From assembly GCA_017513125.1 (NCBI GenBank), contig JAFWDI010000008.1, positions 1 to 64,000 of the forward strand: a stretch of 64,000 nt of DNA, in the 5' to 3' direction. This document shows, piece after piece, positions 1-8,123 of this stretch. Numbering within the stretch: the first letter of the stretch is position 1; the number at the start of each line of letters is the position of its first letter. The stretch is from Lachnospiraceae bacterium (lineage in GTDB: Bacteria > Bacillota > Clostridia > Lachnospirales > Lachnospiraceae). A program made the position numbers and the translations under genes. A model generated the notes under the pieces. It ran no database searches, had not been told where the DNA came from, and worked only from the letters and a program-made list of their open reading frames with translations.

Positions 1-1
1 G

Positions 2-604
2 ATGAACGCGGAGGCGACGATCATCACGACGCCGTGGGACCAGATCTCCGGCGACACGATCCTCGCGGCGATGAATCACCACTCGCTGGCCGACGAGCTC
101 ATGAACGAGGCGCGCGAGGCGGCGGAACGGCTGGATGAGGAGGAGTGCGACGATCCGGAGTGCAGCTGCCACGATCATCATCACCATCACCATCACCACC
201 ATGATCATGACCACGACGGCCATGACCATGAGGAGCATGAGCACCATCACCATCATCACGATGAGGAGTGCGATGATCCGAACTACTCGTGCCATGATCA
301 CCACCATCATCACCACCACGGCCATGACGCCGACGAGGTATTTATCAGCTGGGGCGTCGAGACCCCGAAGAAGTTCTCCGCGGAGGAGCTCGAGGAGATC
401 CTCGCGAAACTCGACACCGGCGACTACGGCCTGGTCCTGCGCGCGAAGGGCATCGTTCCTTCGGCCGAAGGAAAGTGGCTGCAGTTCGATATGGTCCCGG
501 AAGAGCACGAGGTGCGCGAGGGGACCGCGGACTACACCGGCCGTCTCTGCGTGATCGGTTCGGAGCTGAAGGAAGAGGCATTGCCCGGACTGTTCGGGCT
601 GTAA
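2..604 (+). CDS. CobW/COG0523 family GTP-binding metallochaperone, C-terminal part (gene begins upstream of the window)
   Basis: Seen: 200 residues open at the window edge. Two very His/Asp-rich stretches, each preceded by an acidic Cys-containing motif (EECDDPxxSCHD, near residues 48 and 88), link an N-terminal piece to a compact C-terminal domain (from about residue 112) that looks like the CobW C-terminal domain. The G domain with its Walker A motif is absent and presumably lies upstream, since the family is normally 300-400 residues. Family knowledge: such His-rich COG0523 proteins bind zinc, cobalt or nickel and use GTP hydrolysis to deliver metal. The next gene is a second CobW-type GTPase 52 bases downstream, so the two probably form one metal-handling operon. 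The duplicated His/Cys segment looks like an internal duplication. Which metal is handled cannot be read from the sequence. Confidence 0.8.
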   Translation: MNAEATIITTPWDQISGDTILAAMNHHSLADELMNEAREAAERLDEEECDDPECSCHDHHHHHHHHHDHDHDGHDHEEHEHHHHHHDEECDDPNYSCHDHHHHHHHGHDADEVFISWGVETPKKFSAEELEEILAKLDTGDYGLVLRAKGIVPSAEGKWLQFDMVPEEHEVREGTADYTGRLCVIGSELKEEALPGLFGL

Positions 605-655
605 AGCCGCGCGGAAAGCGCGGACATGCGGGCGCTGCCCGCGGAGGAGCGAGAC

Positions 656-1600
656 ATGGCTGACCAGGTCATACCGGTATATGTCTTTCTGGGATTTCTG
701 GATTCCGGGAAGACCACGTTCATCACCCCGCTGGTGATGGGAACGGATTTTACGGAGAACGAGAAGACCCTGCTGATCCTGACCGAGGAGGGCGAGGTCG
801 AGTATAACGTCGAGGGCGTGCGGAAGCAGAACGTCGCGGTCGAGGTGATCGACGACGAAGAGGATTTCAATGACTTCACCCTCATGCAGCTGGCGGAGAA
901 GCACCGCCCGACGCAGGTCGTGATCGAGTATAACGGCATGTGGCTGATCGAGACGCTGAACCGCGCGATCTCCGAGCCCTGGCAGATCTACCAGGTCGTC
1001 ACGACCGTGGATGCGCGGACGTTCGACGTGTATGCGAAAAACATGTCACAGCTGATGATGCAGCACATCTCGAACGCCGGCATGGTGATCTTCAACCGCT
1101 GCACGGATGAGCTCGTGACCGCGCTCCGGGCGCGGAACCTGAAGATGCTGAACCGCCGCTGCGACATGTACCTCGAGTACGAGAACGGCCGGAGCGACAT
1201 TTATGACGACGGCACTCCGCCGTTCGACCTGAGCCAGCCGGTTCTGGAGATCCCCGATGAGGATTACGGCGTCTGGTACGTGGACGCGATGGACCACCCG
1301 GAGAACTACGACGGGAAGGAACTCGCGTTCCTCGGCATGATCGCGCAGTCGGACCGCTTCCCGAAGGACTGCTGCGCCATCGGCCGCTTCGCGATGGTCT
1401 GCTGCGCCGAGGACACGACGTTCCTGGGCGTGCTTCTGAGAGGAAAGCAGACCCGGCCTCTGGCGACGCGCCAGTGGGTACGCGTCCGCGCGAAGGTGAA
1501 GCTCGAACGGAACCGCTTTTATCGCGGAAAAGGCCCGATGCTGGACGTGATCGAAGTCACGCCGGCCGAGGTGCCCGAGAATGAACTGATCTATTTCTGA
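656..1600 (+). CDS. CobW-type GTPase fused to a YcgQ/TIGR03943-like C-terminal domain
   Basis: A 314-residue protein. The ATG at 656 is preferred over an in-frame ATG at 626 because GGAGGAG lies just before it. The N-terminal half is a P-loop GTPase domain with Walker A GFLDSGKTTF near residue 12. The usual COG0523 CxCC motif after the P-loop is not present. The last 90 residues (GRFAMVCCAEDTTFLGVLL... WVRVRAKVKL...) resemble the soluble end of YcgQ/TIGR03943 proteins, which in Bacillus are paired with a permease and belong to zinc-limitation regulons. I infer a metal-homeostasis role in company with the His-rich CobW protein just upstream. The domain assignment for the C-terminal half is by eye and less secure than the GTPase call. 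Confidence 0.75.
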   Translation: MADQVIPVYVFLGFLDSGKTTFITPLVMGTDFTENEKTLLILTEEGEVEYNVEGVRKQNVAVEVIDDEEDFNDFTLMQLAEKHRPTQVVIEYNGMWLIETLNRAISEPWQIYQVVTTVDARTFDVYAKNMSQLMMQHISNAGMVIFNRCTDELVTALRARNLKMLNRRCDMYLEYENGRSDIYDDGTPPFDLSQPVLEIPDEDYGVWYVDAMDHPENYDGKELAFLGMIAQSDRFPKDCCAIGRFAMVCCAEDTTFLGVLLRGKQTRPLATRQWVRVRAKVKLERNRFYRGKGPMLDVIEVTPAEVPENELIYF

Positions 1601-1666
1601 CCTGCGGGTCGGACAGGACCCGCGCACGTTGAGACGGCGCGGGTATTTCATATAAGGAGGAATGTC

Positions 1667-2668
1667 ATGGCTTTAAAAAAGATCATTAACGCCCCTGAAA
1701 CCTATACCGACGATATGCTGAAGGGAATCTACGCGGCGTACCCGGACGAAGTGAAGTACGTCGCGGACGACCTTCGCTGTTACTGCACCGCGAAAAAGAA
1801 GGAAGGAAAGGTCGCCATCATCACCGGCGGCGGCACCGGCCACCTTCCGTTGTTCCTCGGCTACGTGGGCGAGGGCCTGCTCGACGGCTGCGGCGTGGGC
1901 GGCGTTTTCCAGAGCCCTTCTGCTGAGCAGATCTTTAACGTTTCGCAGGAGGTCGAGGCAGGCGCCGGCATCCTTTATCTTTACGGAAACTACACCGGCG
2001 ACATCATGAATTTCGACATGGCTGCCGAAATGTGCGAGTTCGAGGATATCGAGACCCGCTCGATCGTGGGTGCGGACGACGTGAACTCCGGCGAGGACGT
2101 GAACATCCGCCGCGGTGTGGCCGGCATCTTCTTTATGTATAAGTGCGCCGGCGCGAAAGCCGCGCAGATGGGAAGCCTGGACGAGGTCCTGGCCGCCGCG
2201 CAGATCGCGAAGGATAACACCCGCACGGTCGGCTTCGCGCTGACGCCCTGCATCATCCCCGAGGTCGGGCATCCGAACTTCACGCTCGGCGAGGATGAGA
2301 TGGCCATGGGCATGGGCATCCACGGCGAGCCCGGTATCTGGAACGGCCCGATAAAGACCGCGAAGGAGATCGCGGCGGAGTCCATGGATACGATCCTGAA
2401 CGACATGCCAGTGGCCGCGGGCGAGGAGGTCTGCGTGCTGATCAACGGTCTCGGCGCCACCTCGGTCGAGGAGCTTTACATCCTCAGCGGCGAGGTCGCC
2501 GATATCCTGAAGGAAAAAGGCATCGGCATCTATCGGACGTTCGTCGGAGAGTATGCGACTTCGATGGAGATGGCGGGCGCTTCGATCTCGATCTGCAGGA
2601 TGGCGGATCAGGAGATGAAGGACTGGATCGATATGCCCGTGAGCACACCGTTCTACTGCCAGAAGTGA
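1667..2668 (+). CDS. dhaK: dihydroxyacetone kinase-like subunit DhaK
   Basis: A 333-residue DhaK-family protein with a strong AAGGAGG site. It carries the GGGTGHLPLFLGYVGEG loop near residue 50 and the substrate-anchoring histidine in MGMGIHGEPG (His219), the residue that forms a hemiaminal bond with dihydroxyacetone in characterised DhaK proteins. Family members phosphorylate short ketoses (dihydroxyacetone, also erythruloses) together with DhaL, using ATP or, in PTS-type systems, phospho-DhaM. dhaL follows after 10 bases; no dhaM is visible. The DHAP-producing aldolase cluster lies downstream, so both modules feed the same triose phosphate. The exact ketose substrate is open; loop residues after GHLPLF differ from the common GHEPAH form. 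Confidence 0.9.
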   Translation: MALKKIINAPETYTDDMLKGIYAAYPDEVKYVADDLRCYCTAKKKEGKVAIITGGGTGHLPLFLGYVGEGLLDGCGVGGVFQSPSAEQIFNVSQEVEAGAGILYLYGNYTGDIMNFDMAAEMCEFEDIETRSIVGADDVNSGEDVNIRRGVAGIFFMYKCAGAKAAQMGSLDEVLAAAQIAKDNTRTVGFALTPCIIPEVGHPNFTLGEDEMAMGMGIHGEPGIWNGPIKTAKEIAAESMDTILNDMPVAAGEEVCVLINGLGATSVEELYILSGEVADILKEKGIGIYRTFVGEYATSMEMAGASISICRMADQEMKDWIDMPVSTPFYCQK

Positions 2669-2678
2669 GGGGAAGACT

Positions 2679-3323
2679 ATGAAGACATTGGGAGTTTTGC
2701 AGCTGCCGGAGATGTTCCGCTGCGTGGGAGAACTGTTCGCGGAGAAGAAGGAAGAGCTCTGCGAGATGGATGCGAAGATGGGCGACGGAGACCTGGGCCT
2801 TACGATGAGTAAGGGTTACACGGCATTGCCCGATCTGCTGAAGGATAATGCCGAGGATGGCGACGTCGGCAAGACCCTCGCGAAGGGCGGAATGAAGATG
2901 TCCTCCGTGGTCCCGTCCACGATGGGGACGCTGATGTCTTCGGGCATCATGGCCGGCGGAAAGGCGCTGAAGGGCCTGGCCGAGATCAATGCCGCGTCGA
3001 TGGTGCTGTTTCTGAACGCGTTCGCGGAGGGTATCGCGAACCGCGGGAAATGCCAGCGCGGCCAGCGCACCATCCTGGATTCCGTGGGAGCGGCGGCGGA
3101 CAGGGCGTCCGCGTATCTGAAAGAGCACCCGGACGCGGACCTGAACGAGATCATGGACGCGGCGGTGAAGGGCGCCGAGGAGGGCGTCGAGGCGACGCGG
3201 GACATGAAGCCCGTGTTCGGAAAGGCGGCCGTACACGCGAACGTCGCGGCCGGCGTGCCGGACCAGGGCGCGGTCGCGGGCCTGTACCTGATGAAGGGCA
3301 TGCGGAATTATATCTGCGGATAA
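2679..3323 (+). CDS. dhaL: dihydroxyacetone kinase-like nucleotide-binding subunit DhaL
   Basis: A 214-residue DhaL-family protein, the nucleotide-binding partner of the DhaK protein encoded 10 bases upstream. The Mg2+-binding aspartates are kept in the motif DAKMGDGDLGLTM near residue 31, where most relatives have GDGDHG. A second conserved segment, the CQRGQRTILDSV region, corresponds to the usual GDKTMLD loop but is altered. The all-helical barrel is consistent with the many amphipathic Ala/Gly-rich segments. It is translationally close to dhaK and followed 57 bases later by an RbsD/FucU mutarotase gene, which suggests that the substrate is a sugar with slow anomer or ring exchange. Altered loop residues in both subunits fit a substrate other than plain dihydroxyacetone. 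Confidence 0.88.
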   Translation: MKTLGVLQLPEMFRCVGELFAEKKEELCEMDAKMGDGDLGLTMSKGYTALPDLLKDNAEDGDVGKTLAKGGMKMSSVVPSTMGTLMSSGIMAGGKALKGLAEINAASMVLFLNAFAEGIANRGKCQRGQRTILDSVGAAADRASAYLKEHPDADLNEIMDAAVKGAEEGVEATRDMKPVFGKAAVHANVAAGVPDQGAVAGLYLMKGMRNYICG

Positions 3324-3380
3324 TGCCCCGGCTGAACGCGCGCGGGACGGATGGGACCGGCGCGGGGAAAGGAGCGTGAA

Positions 3381-3815
3381 ATGTTAAAGGGAATTCCGGA
3401 CGTCATTTCGCCCGAACTACTGAAAGTCCTGGCCGAGATGGGCCATGGCGACTGCCTCGTGATCGGCGACGCGAACTATCCCGCGGCTTCGAACGCGAAG
3501 GACAATATCCTGGTCCGCTGCGACGGCGTCGGCGCGACGACCATGCTGGACGCGATCCTGACCCTGTTCCCGCTGGACGAGGTCGAACATCCGGTCCTGA
3601 TCATGAATAAGCAGCCGCAGCATCAGGACCTCGAATGCCCGGTCTGGGACGAGTTTAAGGAGATCGTCGCGAAGCACGACCCGCGCGGCGCGGACGCCGT
3701 CGGGTTCATCGAGCGCTTCGATTTTTACGAGAAGGCGAAGAAGTCCTACGCGATCGTCGCGACGACCGAGAAGGCCTTTTATTCGTGCCTGATCCTGCAG
3801 AAGGGCTGCCTGTAA
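3381..3815 (+). CDS. RbsD/FucU family sugar mutarotase
   Basis: A 144-residue protein starting at the ATG with AAAGGAG ahead of it (an ATG 30 bases upstream lacks a site). The signature EMGHGDCLVIGDANYPA near residue 20 is the RbsD/FucU hallmark, with the catalytic histidine in GHGD. Family enzymes interconvert ring forms or anomers of ribose or fucose so that a kinase or isomerase gets the right form; they are small ring-shaped oligomers. It ends the dhaK-dhaL group and precedes a ribose-type importer. It could supply the correct anomer to the MtnK-like kinase downstream or work with DhaKL. RbsD versus FucU specificity cannot be settled here. Confidence 0.9.
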   Translation: MLKGIPDVISPELLKVLAEMGHGDCLVIGDANYPAASNAKDNILVRCDGVGATTMLDAILTLFPLDEVEHPVLIMNKQPQHQDLECPVWDEFKEIVAKHDPRGADAVGFIERFDFYEKAKKSYAIVATTEKAFYSCLILQKGCL

Positions 3816-4151
3816 GGGCCGCTGGCCGCGGACCGGGGCCGGCCGCGGGCGCCGCGCGATTTTGTGAACAAACCATGAACGCGCCGTGAACGCGCCGGAC
3901 GGGCCTCCGAAACAGGGTTTTTCCGCCGAATCCGTCGAAATGCTGACATTAGTACCTACGGATTGGAGAGGACGGGGTATTCTTTTTGTGAAACATTGCT
4001 AATAGCCAAAACTAAAAATTGGCGTCACTCACCAAAAAAATAAACAGGCGGAAAAGATACGTTAATAATTATAAACGGAATGGTATAATTTACTCGTAGT
4101 GTTGCGCGGGGCAGTATCCCGCGGATCAAATATTTTAAGGAGGAGACACTA
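3816..4151 (+). other. intergenic control region ahead of the sugar-transport operon
   Basis: 336 bases without a gene. It begins GC-rich, then has an 11-bp tandem duplication TGAACGCGCCG at 3876-3886 and 3887-3897, and turns AT-rich from about 3980. A promoter with a good -10 box is at 4062-4089, and the binding-protein ribosome site AAGGAGGA lies at 4137-4144. I see no riboswitch and no clear rho-independent terminator after the mutarotase gene. Confidence 0.5.
4062..4089 (+). promoter_or_regulatory. promoter of the sugar ABC transporter operon
   Basis: A -35 box TTAATA (4062-4067) and a perfect -10 TATAAT (4084-4089) are separated by 16 bases in a distinctly AT-rich pocket. The start would be near 4096, giving a leader of about 55 bases to the binding-protein ATG. 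Confidence 0.65.
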
Positions 4152-5363
4152 ATGAAAAAAATCGTAGCTTTGTTACTGGCATTGGCTATGGTGTTCTCGC
4201 TGGCTGCCTGCGGCGGCGGTGGCGGCGGCGGACAGCAGGGCGGCGGCGATGACCAGGGCAGCGCTCCCGCGGCTCCCGCTGAGCAGGAGACCGGCGCGGC
4301 TCCCGAGGCATCGGTCGATTCTCCCATCGCCGGAAAGAAAGTCGCTTACATCATGTCCATGGCCCCTTCGGACATCTTCATGATGTGGGATGAGAACGCG
4401 CGCGCGACGGCCGAGGCTCTCGGCATGGAGTATAACTCCTACTTCTGCGGCGGCAGCGACTCCGACTTCCAGGATACCATTTCCAGCTGCGCGGCTTCCG
4501 GCTATGACGGACTGCTGATCTCCCACGGCGGACAGGATTACGCATGGCGCTTCCTGACCGATCTGCTGGCTCAGTATCCGGATCTGCGGATCGTCACCTT
4601 CGATACTCCTTTCAAGGATGAGAACGGTGAAGTGCAGACCATCGACGGCGTGACCCAGTTCTTCCAGCAGGATGCCGGCTTCGCTGAGATCCTTCTGAAC
4701 TACATCTGCGAAGAGCTGTATCCGGATAAGGATACCGTCAACGTCCTGAAGGTCTGGCTCGGCCCGAACTTCAACAGCCCGTTCGACCGCCGTCAGGTCG
4801 GTTATGCTCCTTTCGAGGAGGACGGCCGGATCCACACCGTGGACACCATCGGCCCGACCGATCTTGCGAACATGGAGAACTCCACCGCTGACGTCGCGAC
4901 CAGCTACCTGGCACAGTTCGGCTCGCCCGACGCTGCCGCGGAAGCCATCGATGCGATCTGGTGCGCATATGACGCGTTCGCAGCCGGCGTCTACACCGCT
5001 CTGACCCAGGGCGGCTATGACATCCCGCTCGTGACCGTTGATATCTGCAACGCCGATATCGATAAGATGGCCGCTGAGAACTCGCCCTGGATGGCCTGCG
5101 CCACCACGAACTGGAACTATAACGGCGAGTTCGGTATGAGAGTCCTGGCTCTGGAGCTGGCTGACGAGTATGACCGCATCATCGACCCGATCACCGGCGT
5201 GGCCAGCAACTGGCTTGAGCTGCCTACCACCATCGTGACTCAGGATATGGTCTCCGGCGGCGGCATCACCGTTCTGAACCTCGACACCGTGGCGGGCGAA
5301 GGCTACAGCGATCGTTCCTGGATGCCTACGACCGACTGGATGGCCGCGATTCTGGGTGACTGA
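4152..5363 (+). CDS. ribose-type sugar ABC transporter substrate-binding lipoprotein
   Basis: A 403-residue extracellular lipoprotein. The signal peptide is followed by lipobox SLAAC (Cys20), then a Gly/Ala/Pro/Glu-rich linker to about residue 58 that holds the domain off the membrane. The body has the two-lobe pattern of periplasmic binding protein family 4 (ribose, galactose, AI-2), for example KKVAYIMSMAPSDIF at the start of lobe 1 and an IWCAYDAFAAGVYTAL segment. It is the first gene of the importer with ATPase and permease behind it, and a hairpin with a T-run between this gene and the ATPase fits higher expression of the binding protein. From the downstream catabolic genes I infer a 5-methylthioribose or 5-deoxypentose ligand, which is not shown by sequence. 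Confidence 0.88.
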   Translation: MKKIVALLLALAMVFSLAACGGGGGGGQQGGGDDQGSAPAAPAEQETGAAPEASVDSPIAGKKVAYIMSMAPSDIFMMWDENARATAEALGMEYNSYFCGGSDSDFQDTISSCAASGYDGLLISHGGQDYAWRFLTDLLAQYPDLRIVTFDTPFKDENGEVQTIDGVTQFFQQDAGFAEILLNYICEELYPDKDTVNVLKVWLGPNFNSPFDRRQVGYAPFEEDGRIHTVDTIGPTDLANMENSTADVATSYLAQFGSPDAAAEAIDAIWCAYDAFAAGVYTALTQGGYDIPLVTVDICNADIDKMAAENSPWMACATTNWNYNGEFGMRVLALELADEYDRIIDPITGVASNWLELPTTIVTQDMVSGGGITVLNLDTVAGEGYSDRSWMPTTDWMAAILGD

Positions 5364-5429
5364 TCATCTGAATGAGTAAATATTAAGATCGCGGGACGGC
5401 GATCGTCCCATGATCGGAACGTGAGACCG

Positions 5430-5469
5430 GGGGGAACGGAAGAACTGCCTTCCGTTTCTCCCGATTTTT
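5430..5469 (+). terminator. attenuating hairpin between binding-protein and ATPase genes
   Basis: An AACGGAAG/CTTCCGTT stem with an outer GGG/CCC extension is followed by five T at 5465-5469. A smaller GGGACG/CGTCCC hairpin is at 5395-5411. Its position inside the transporter operon suggests partial termination or mRNA stabilisation that favours the binding protein. Confidence 0.6.
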
Positions 5470-5489
5470 CTGAGGGAAGGAACCTGCCC

Positions 5490-7022
5490 ATGGAAAAGGA
5501 AAACAGTACGCTGGAATGCAGGAATGTATCCATTGAATTCCCGGGTGTCAAGGCTCTTACCAATGTAAACTTCTCGATCGGCTCCGGCACGATACACGCG
5601 ATGCTGGGCGCAAACGGCGCGGGTAAATCCACGCTGATGAAGGTCTTCGCGGGCGCAAATCCCGGATATACCGGAGAGGTGCTCGTGAACGGAGAAGTCG
5701 TGGAGCTTCGCGACACGAATACAGCCAAGAGACTCGGAATCCAGATCGTCTATCAGGAGGTCGATACCGCCCTGATCGGTTCCATGTCCGTAGCGGAGAA
5801 CGTTATGATCAACTCTCTGGTCATGGACATGGGGAAACGCCAGTTCGTCAACTGGCCCAACATCAGAAAACGCGCGAAGGAGACGCTGGAGCGCCTGAAC
5901 GTTCACCTGAACGTGAACGAGCTGTGCTCGAACCTTTCCCTCGCTGAAAAGCAGATGGTGCTCATTGCCCGCGCGATCGTCCACGAGTGCAAATTCCTCA
6001 TTCTGGACGAGCCGACGGCGCCTCTGAGCGACACGGAGACGAAAGAGCTCTTCAAGATGGTCCGCCATCTGCGTGAAACATATAACATGACCGTCATCTT
6101 CATCACTCACAGACTCTACGAGGTCCTGGAAGTCTGCGACGCCTACACCGTCATGAGAAACGGCGAGATCGTGGGCGGCGCGCCGATCACCGAACAGACC
6201 ACGACGAAGGAGATCGTCGAGATGATGCTCGGACACTCCTTCGACGAGAGCTTCCCGAAGGAAGCGACCGAGATCGGTGAGGAGGACTTCGAGGTCTCGC
6301 ACCTGTGCGACACCGAAGGCATGGTGAACGACGTTTCGATCCACTGCCGGAAGGGCGAGATCATCGGCATCGCGGGCCTGGTCGGCGCCGGAAAGACCGA
6401 GCTCTGCAAGACCATCTTCGGCGCGATGAAGGCCGGGTCCGGCGAAGTGAAGCTGCACGGAAAGACGCTGAAGATAAAGAATCCTTCCGACGCGGTGAAG
6501 GAGCGGATCGCGCTCGTGCCCGAGGAGCGCCGCAAAGAAGGCGTTCTGATCACGGAGACCGTCGAGTTCAACCTCGCCGCGGGCAGTCTGGGGCAGTTCT
6601 GCAACGCCTCGTTCGTGAACCGGGCGAAGACCGCCGCGAACGCGAAAAAGTACGTGGAGGAGCTCGGCATTAAGACTCCTACGATCAAGCAGGTCGTGGC
6701 GAACCTCTCCGGCGGTAATCAGCAGAAGGTGGCGGTCGGAAAATGGATCGCCGCGGACAGCGACGTCTACATCTTCGACGAGCCTACGAAGGGCGTCGAC
6801 GTGAACGCGAAGACGGAGATCTTCCGTCTGATCAATGACATTGCCAAACTCGGAAAGTGCGTGATCTACGCGTCCTCCGAAAACCAGGAGCTGCTCTCGA
6901 TCTCGGACCGCATCTACGTCATGTATGACGGAAAGATCATGGCCGAACTGGAGACGGCGAAGACGTCGGAAGACGAGATCATGCATTATTCGGTCGGCGC
7001 TACCGAAGCGTATGCAGGCTGA
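5490..7022 (+). CDS. ribose-type sugar ABC transporter ATP-binding protein (two fused ATPase domains)
   Basis: A 510-residue RbsA/MglA-type ATPase with two nucleotide-binding domains in one chain. The start at 5490 is set by GAGGGAAGG. Domain 1 has Walker A GANGAGKST near residue 38 and Walker B FLILDEPTAP, but its signature is a degenerate LSLAE in place of LSGGQ. Domain 2 has Walker A GLVGAGKTE, a full LSGGNQQ signature and Walker B VYIFDEPTKGVD. Such asymmetry is usual in this family, where only one composite site hydrolyses fast. It sits on the inner face of the membrane with the permease encoded 14 bases downstream and the lipoprotein upstream. Confidence 0.93.
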   Translation: MEKENSTLECRNVSIEFPGVKALTNVNFSIGSGTIHAMLGANGAGKSTLMKVFAGANPGYTGEVLVNGEVVELRDTNTAKRLGIQIVYQEVDTALIGSMSVAENVMINSLVMDMGKRQFVNWPNIRKRAKETLERLNVHLNVNELCSNLSLAEKQMVLIARAIVHECKFLILDEPTAPLSDTETKELFKMVRHLRETYNMTVIFITHRLYEVLEVCDAYTVMRNGEIVGGAPITEQTTTKEIVEMMLGHSFDESFPKEATEIGEEDFEVSHLCDTEGMVNDVSIHCRKGEIIGIAGLVGAGKTELCKTIFGAMKAGSGEVKLHGKTLKIKNPSDAVKERIALVPEERRKEGVLITETVEFNLAAGSLGQFCNASFVNRAKTAANAKKYVEELGIKTPTIKQVVANLSGGNQQKVAVGKWIAADSDVYIFDEPTKGVDVNAKTEIFRLINDIAKLGKCVIYASSENQELLSISDRIYVMYDGKIMAELETAKTSEDEIMHYSVGATEAYAG

Positions 7023-7036
7023 GGAAGGAGTTTCTC

Positions 7037-8026
7037 ATGACAGCTACAATGAAATCCAATAAAAGCTTGACCAGGGTCCTGATGGACTGGGCGGCGGTCA
7101 TCGTTATGATCGCGGCTATCATCATTTTCACGGCTGTGAAGGGAACGTCCTTCTTCTCGCCGGTAAATGCCATCAATATCCTCCGAGCGATGTCCATTAC
7201 CACGATATTCGCGATCGGTGCGACCGTAACGATGGCGCCTGACGGCTTCGACATGTCGGCGTGTACGCTGGCATCCTGCTCGGGATACATTTTCGCTTCC
7301 ACCTTCCTGTGGTGGGGCCTTCCGATCCCGGTGGCGGTCATCATTACGATCATCGTGACGATGGTCCTGTATCAGCTCACGATGCTGCTGATCCTGGTCT
7401 GCCACATCCCTGACATGCTGGCCACCTGCGCACTGATGTTCGTGCATCAGGGCCTCGGCCTGTTCTACACCGGCGGCGGCGCGGTCTCCGCGGGCATGTC
7501 CACCCGCTGGGGCGCGGCTCCGGTCCGCCCGGGCTGGACCACCAGCTTCCTGGCGATCGGCAAATCCCCGTACTGCATCATCATCATGCTGGCGGTCGTC
7601 ATCTTCGCGCACATCTTCCTGACCTACACGAAGCACGGCCGTTACCTGTACGCGATGGGCGGAAACAAGATCGCCGCGAAGCTCTCCGGCATCAACACCA
7701 CGAAGTACCGCTACATGGCCGGTATGATCACCGCCGTGATCGTCGCGATCGGCGCGATGGTCGTTACGTCCCGCAACTCCGCGGCTCAGATCCAGGGCTG
7801 TGATAACTACCTGATGCCTTCGCTGGCCGCCGTGTTCGTCGGCCGGTCCGTGGGAGGACAGGAAAAGCCGAATGCCCTGGGCACGCTGATCGGCGCGGCG
7901 CTGGTCTGCGTGCTGGATAACGGACTGACACAGGTGGGCGTCGCATACTACGTGCTGCCGGCCGTCCGAGGCGCGGTCATGGCATTGGCCCTGGTCCTGG
8001 CTTACATTACGAAGAAGCAGGATTAA
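7037..8026 (+). CDS. ribose-type sugar ABC transporter permease
   Basis: A 329-residue integral membrane protein of the RbsC/BPD_transp_2 family with about eight to ten hydrophobic segments. Recognisable family features are the NILRAMSITTIFAIGATVTMAPDGFDMS segment in the first third, where most relatives have GGIDLS, and the conserved GRYLYAMGGN motif that contacts the ATPase. There is one permease gene only, so it presumably forms a homodimer. It closes the transporter part of the operon; a strong hairpin follows 30 bases after the stop, and the kinase gene starts 97 bases after it. Confidence 0.92.
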   Translation: MTATMKSNKSLTRVLMDWAAVIVMIAAIIIFTAVKGTSFFSPVNAINILRAMSITTIFAIGATVTMAPDGFDMSACTLASCSGYIFASTFLWWGLPIPVAVIITIIVTMVLYQLTMLLILVCHIPDMLATCALMFVHQGLGLFYTGGGAVSAGMSTRWGAAPVRPGWTTSFLAIGKSPYCIIIMLAVVIFAHIFLTYTKHGRYLYAMGGNKIAAKLSGINTTKYRYMAGMITAVIVAIGAMVVTSRNSAAQIQGCDNYLMPSLAAVFVGRSVGGQEKPNALGTLIGAALVCVLDNGLTQVGVAYYVLPAVRGAVMALALVLAYITKKQD

Positions 8027-8055
8027 GACCGTAAAAAGCCTTACATGACTTGAAG

Positions 8056-8090
8056 AAGGGCTGCTGTGGAAGATCTGCAGCAGCCCTTTT
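8056..8090 (+). terminator. hairpin between permease and kinase genes
   Basis: A perfect 11-bp stem, AAGGGCTGCTG with CAGCAGCCCTT, around an 11-base loop. The T-run is only four bases long, so this is more likely a partial terminator or RNA-processing/stability hairpin than a full stop. Confidence 0.6.
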
Positions 8091-8123
8091 CCCGAGAAAC
8101 ACCAGAGGAAGGAGATATCAGAT

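Noticed and set aside
1629-1656. TTGAGA-16-TATAAG promoter-like pair ahead of dhaK
   Set aside because: The -10 overlaps the AAGGAGG ribosome site and the start would fall on the start codon; the resemblance is probably chance.
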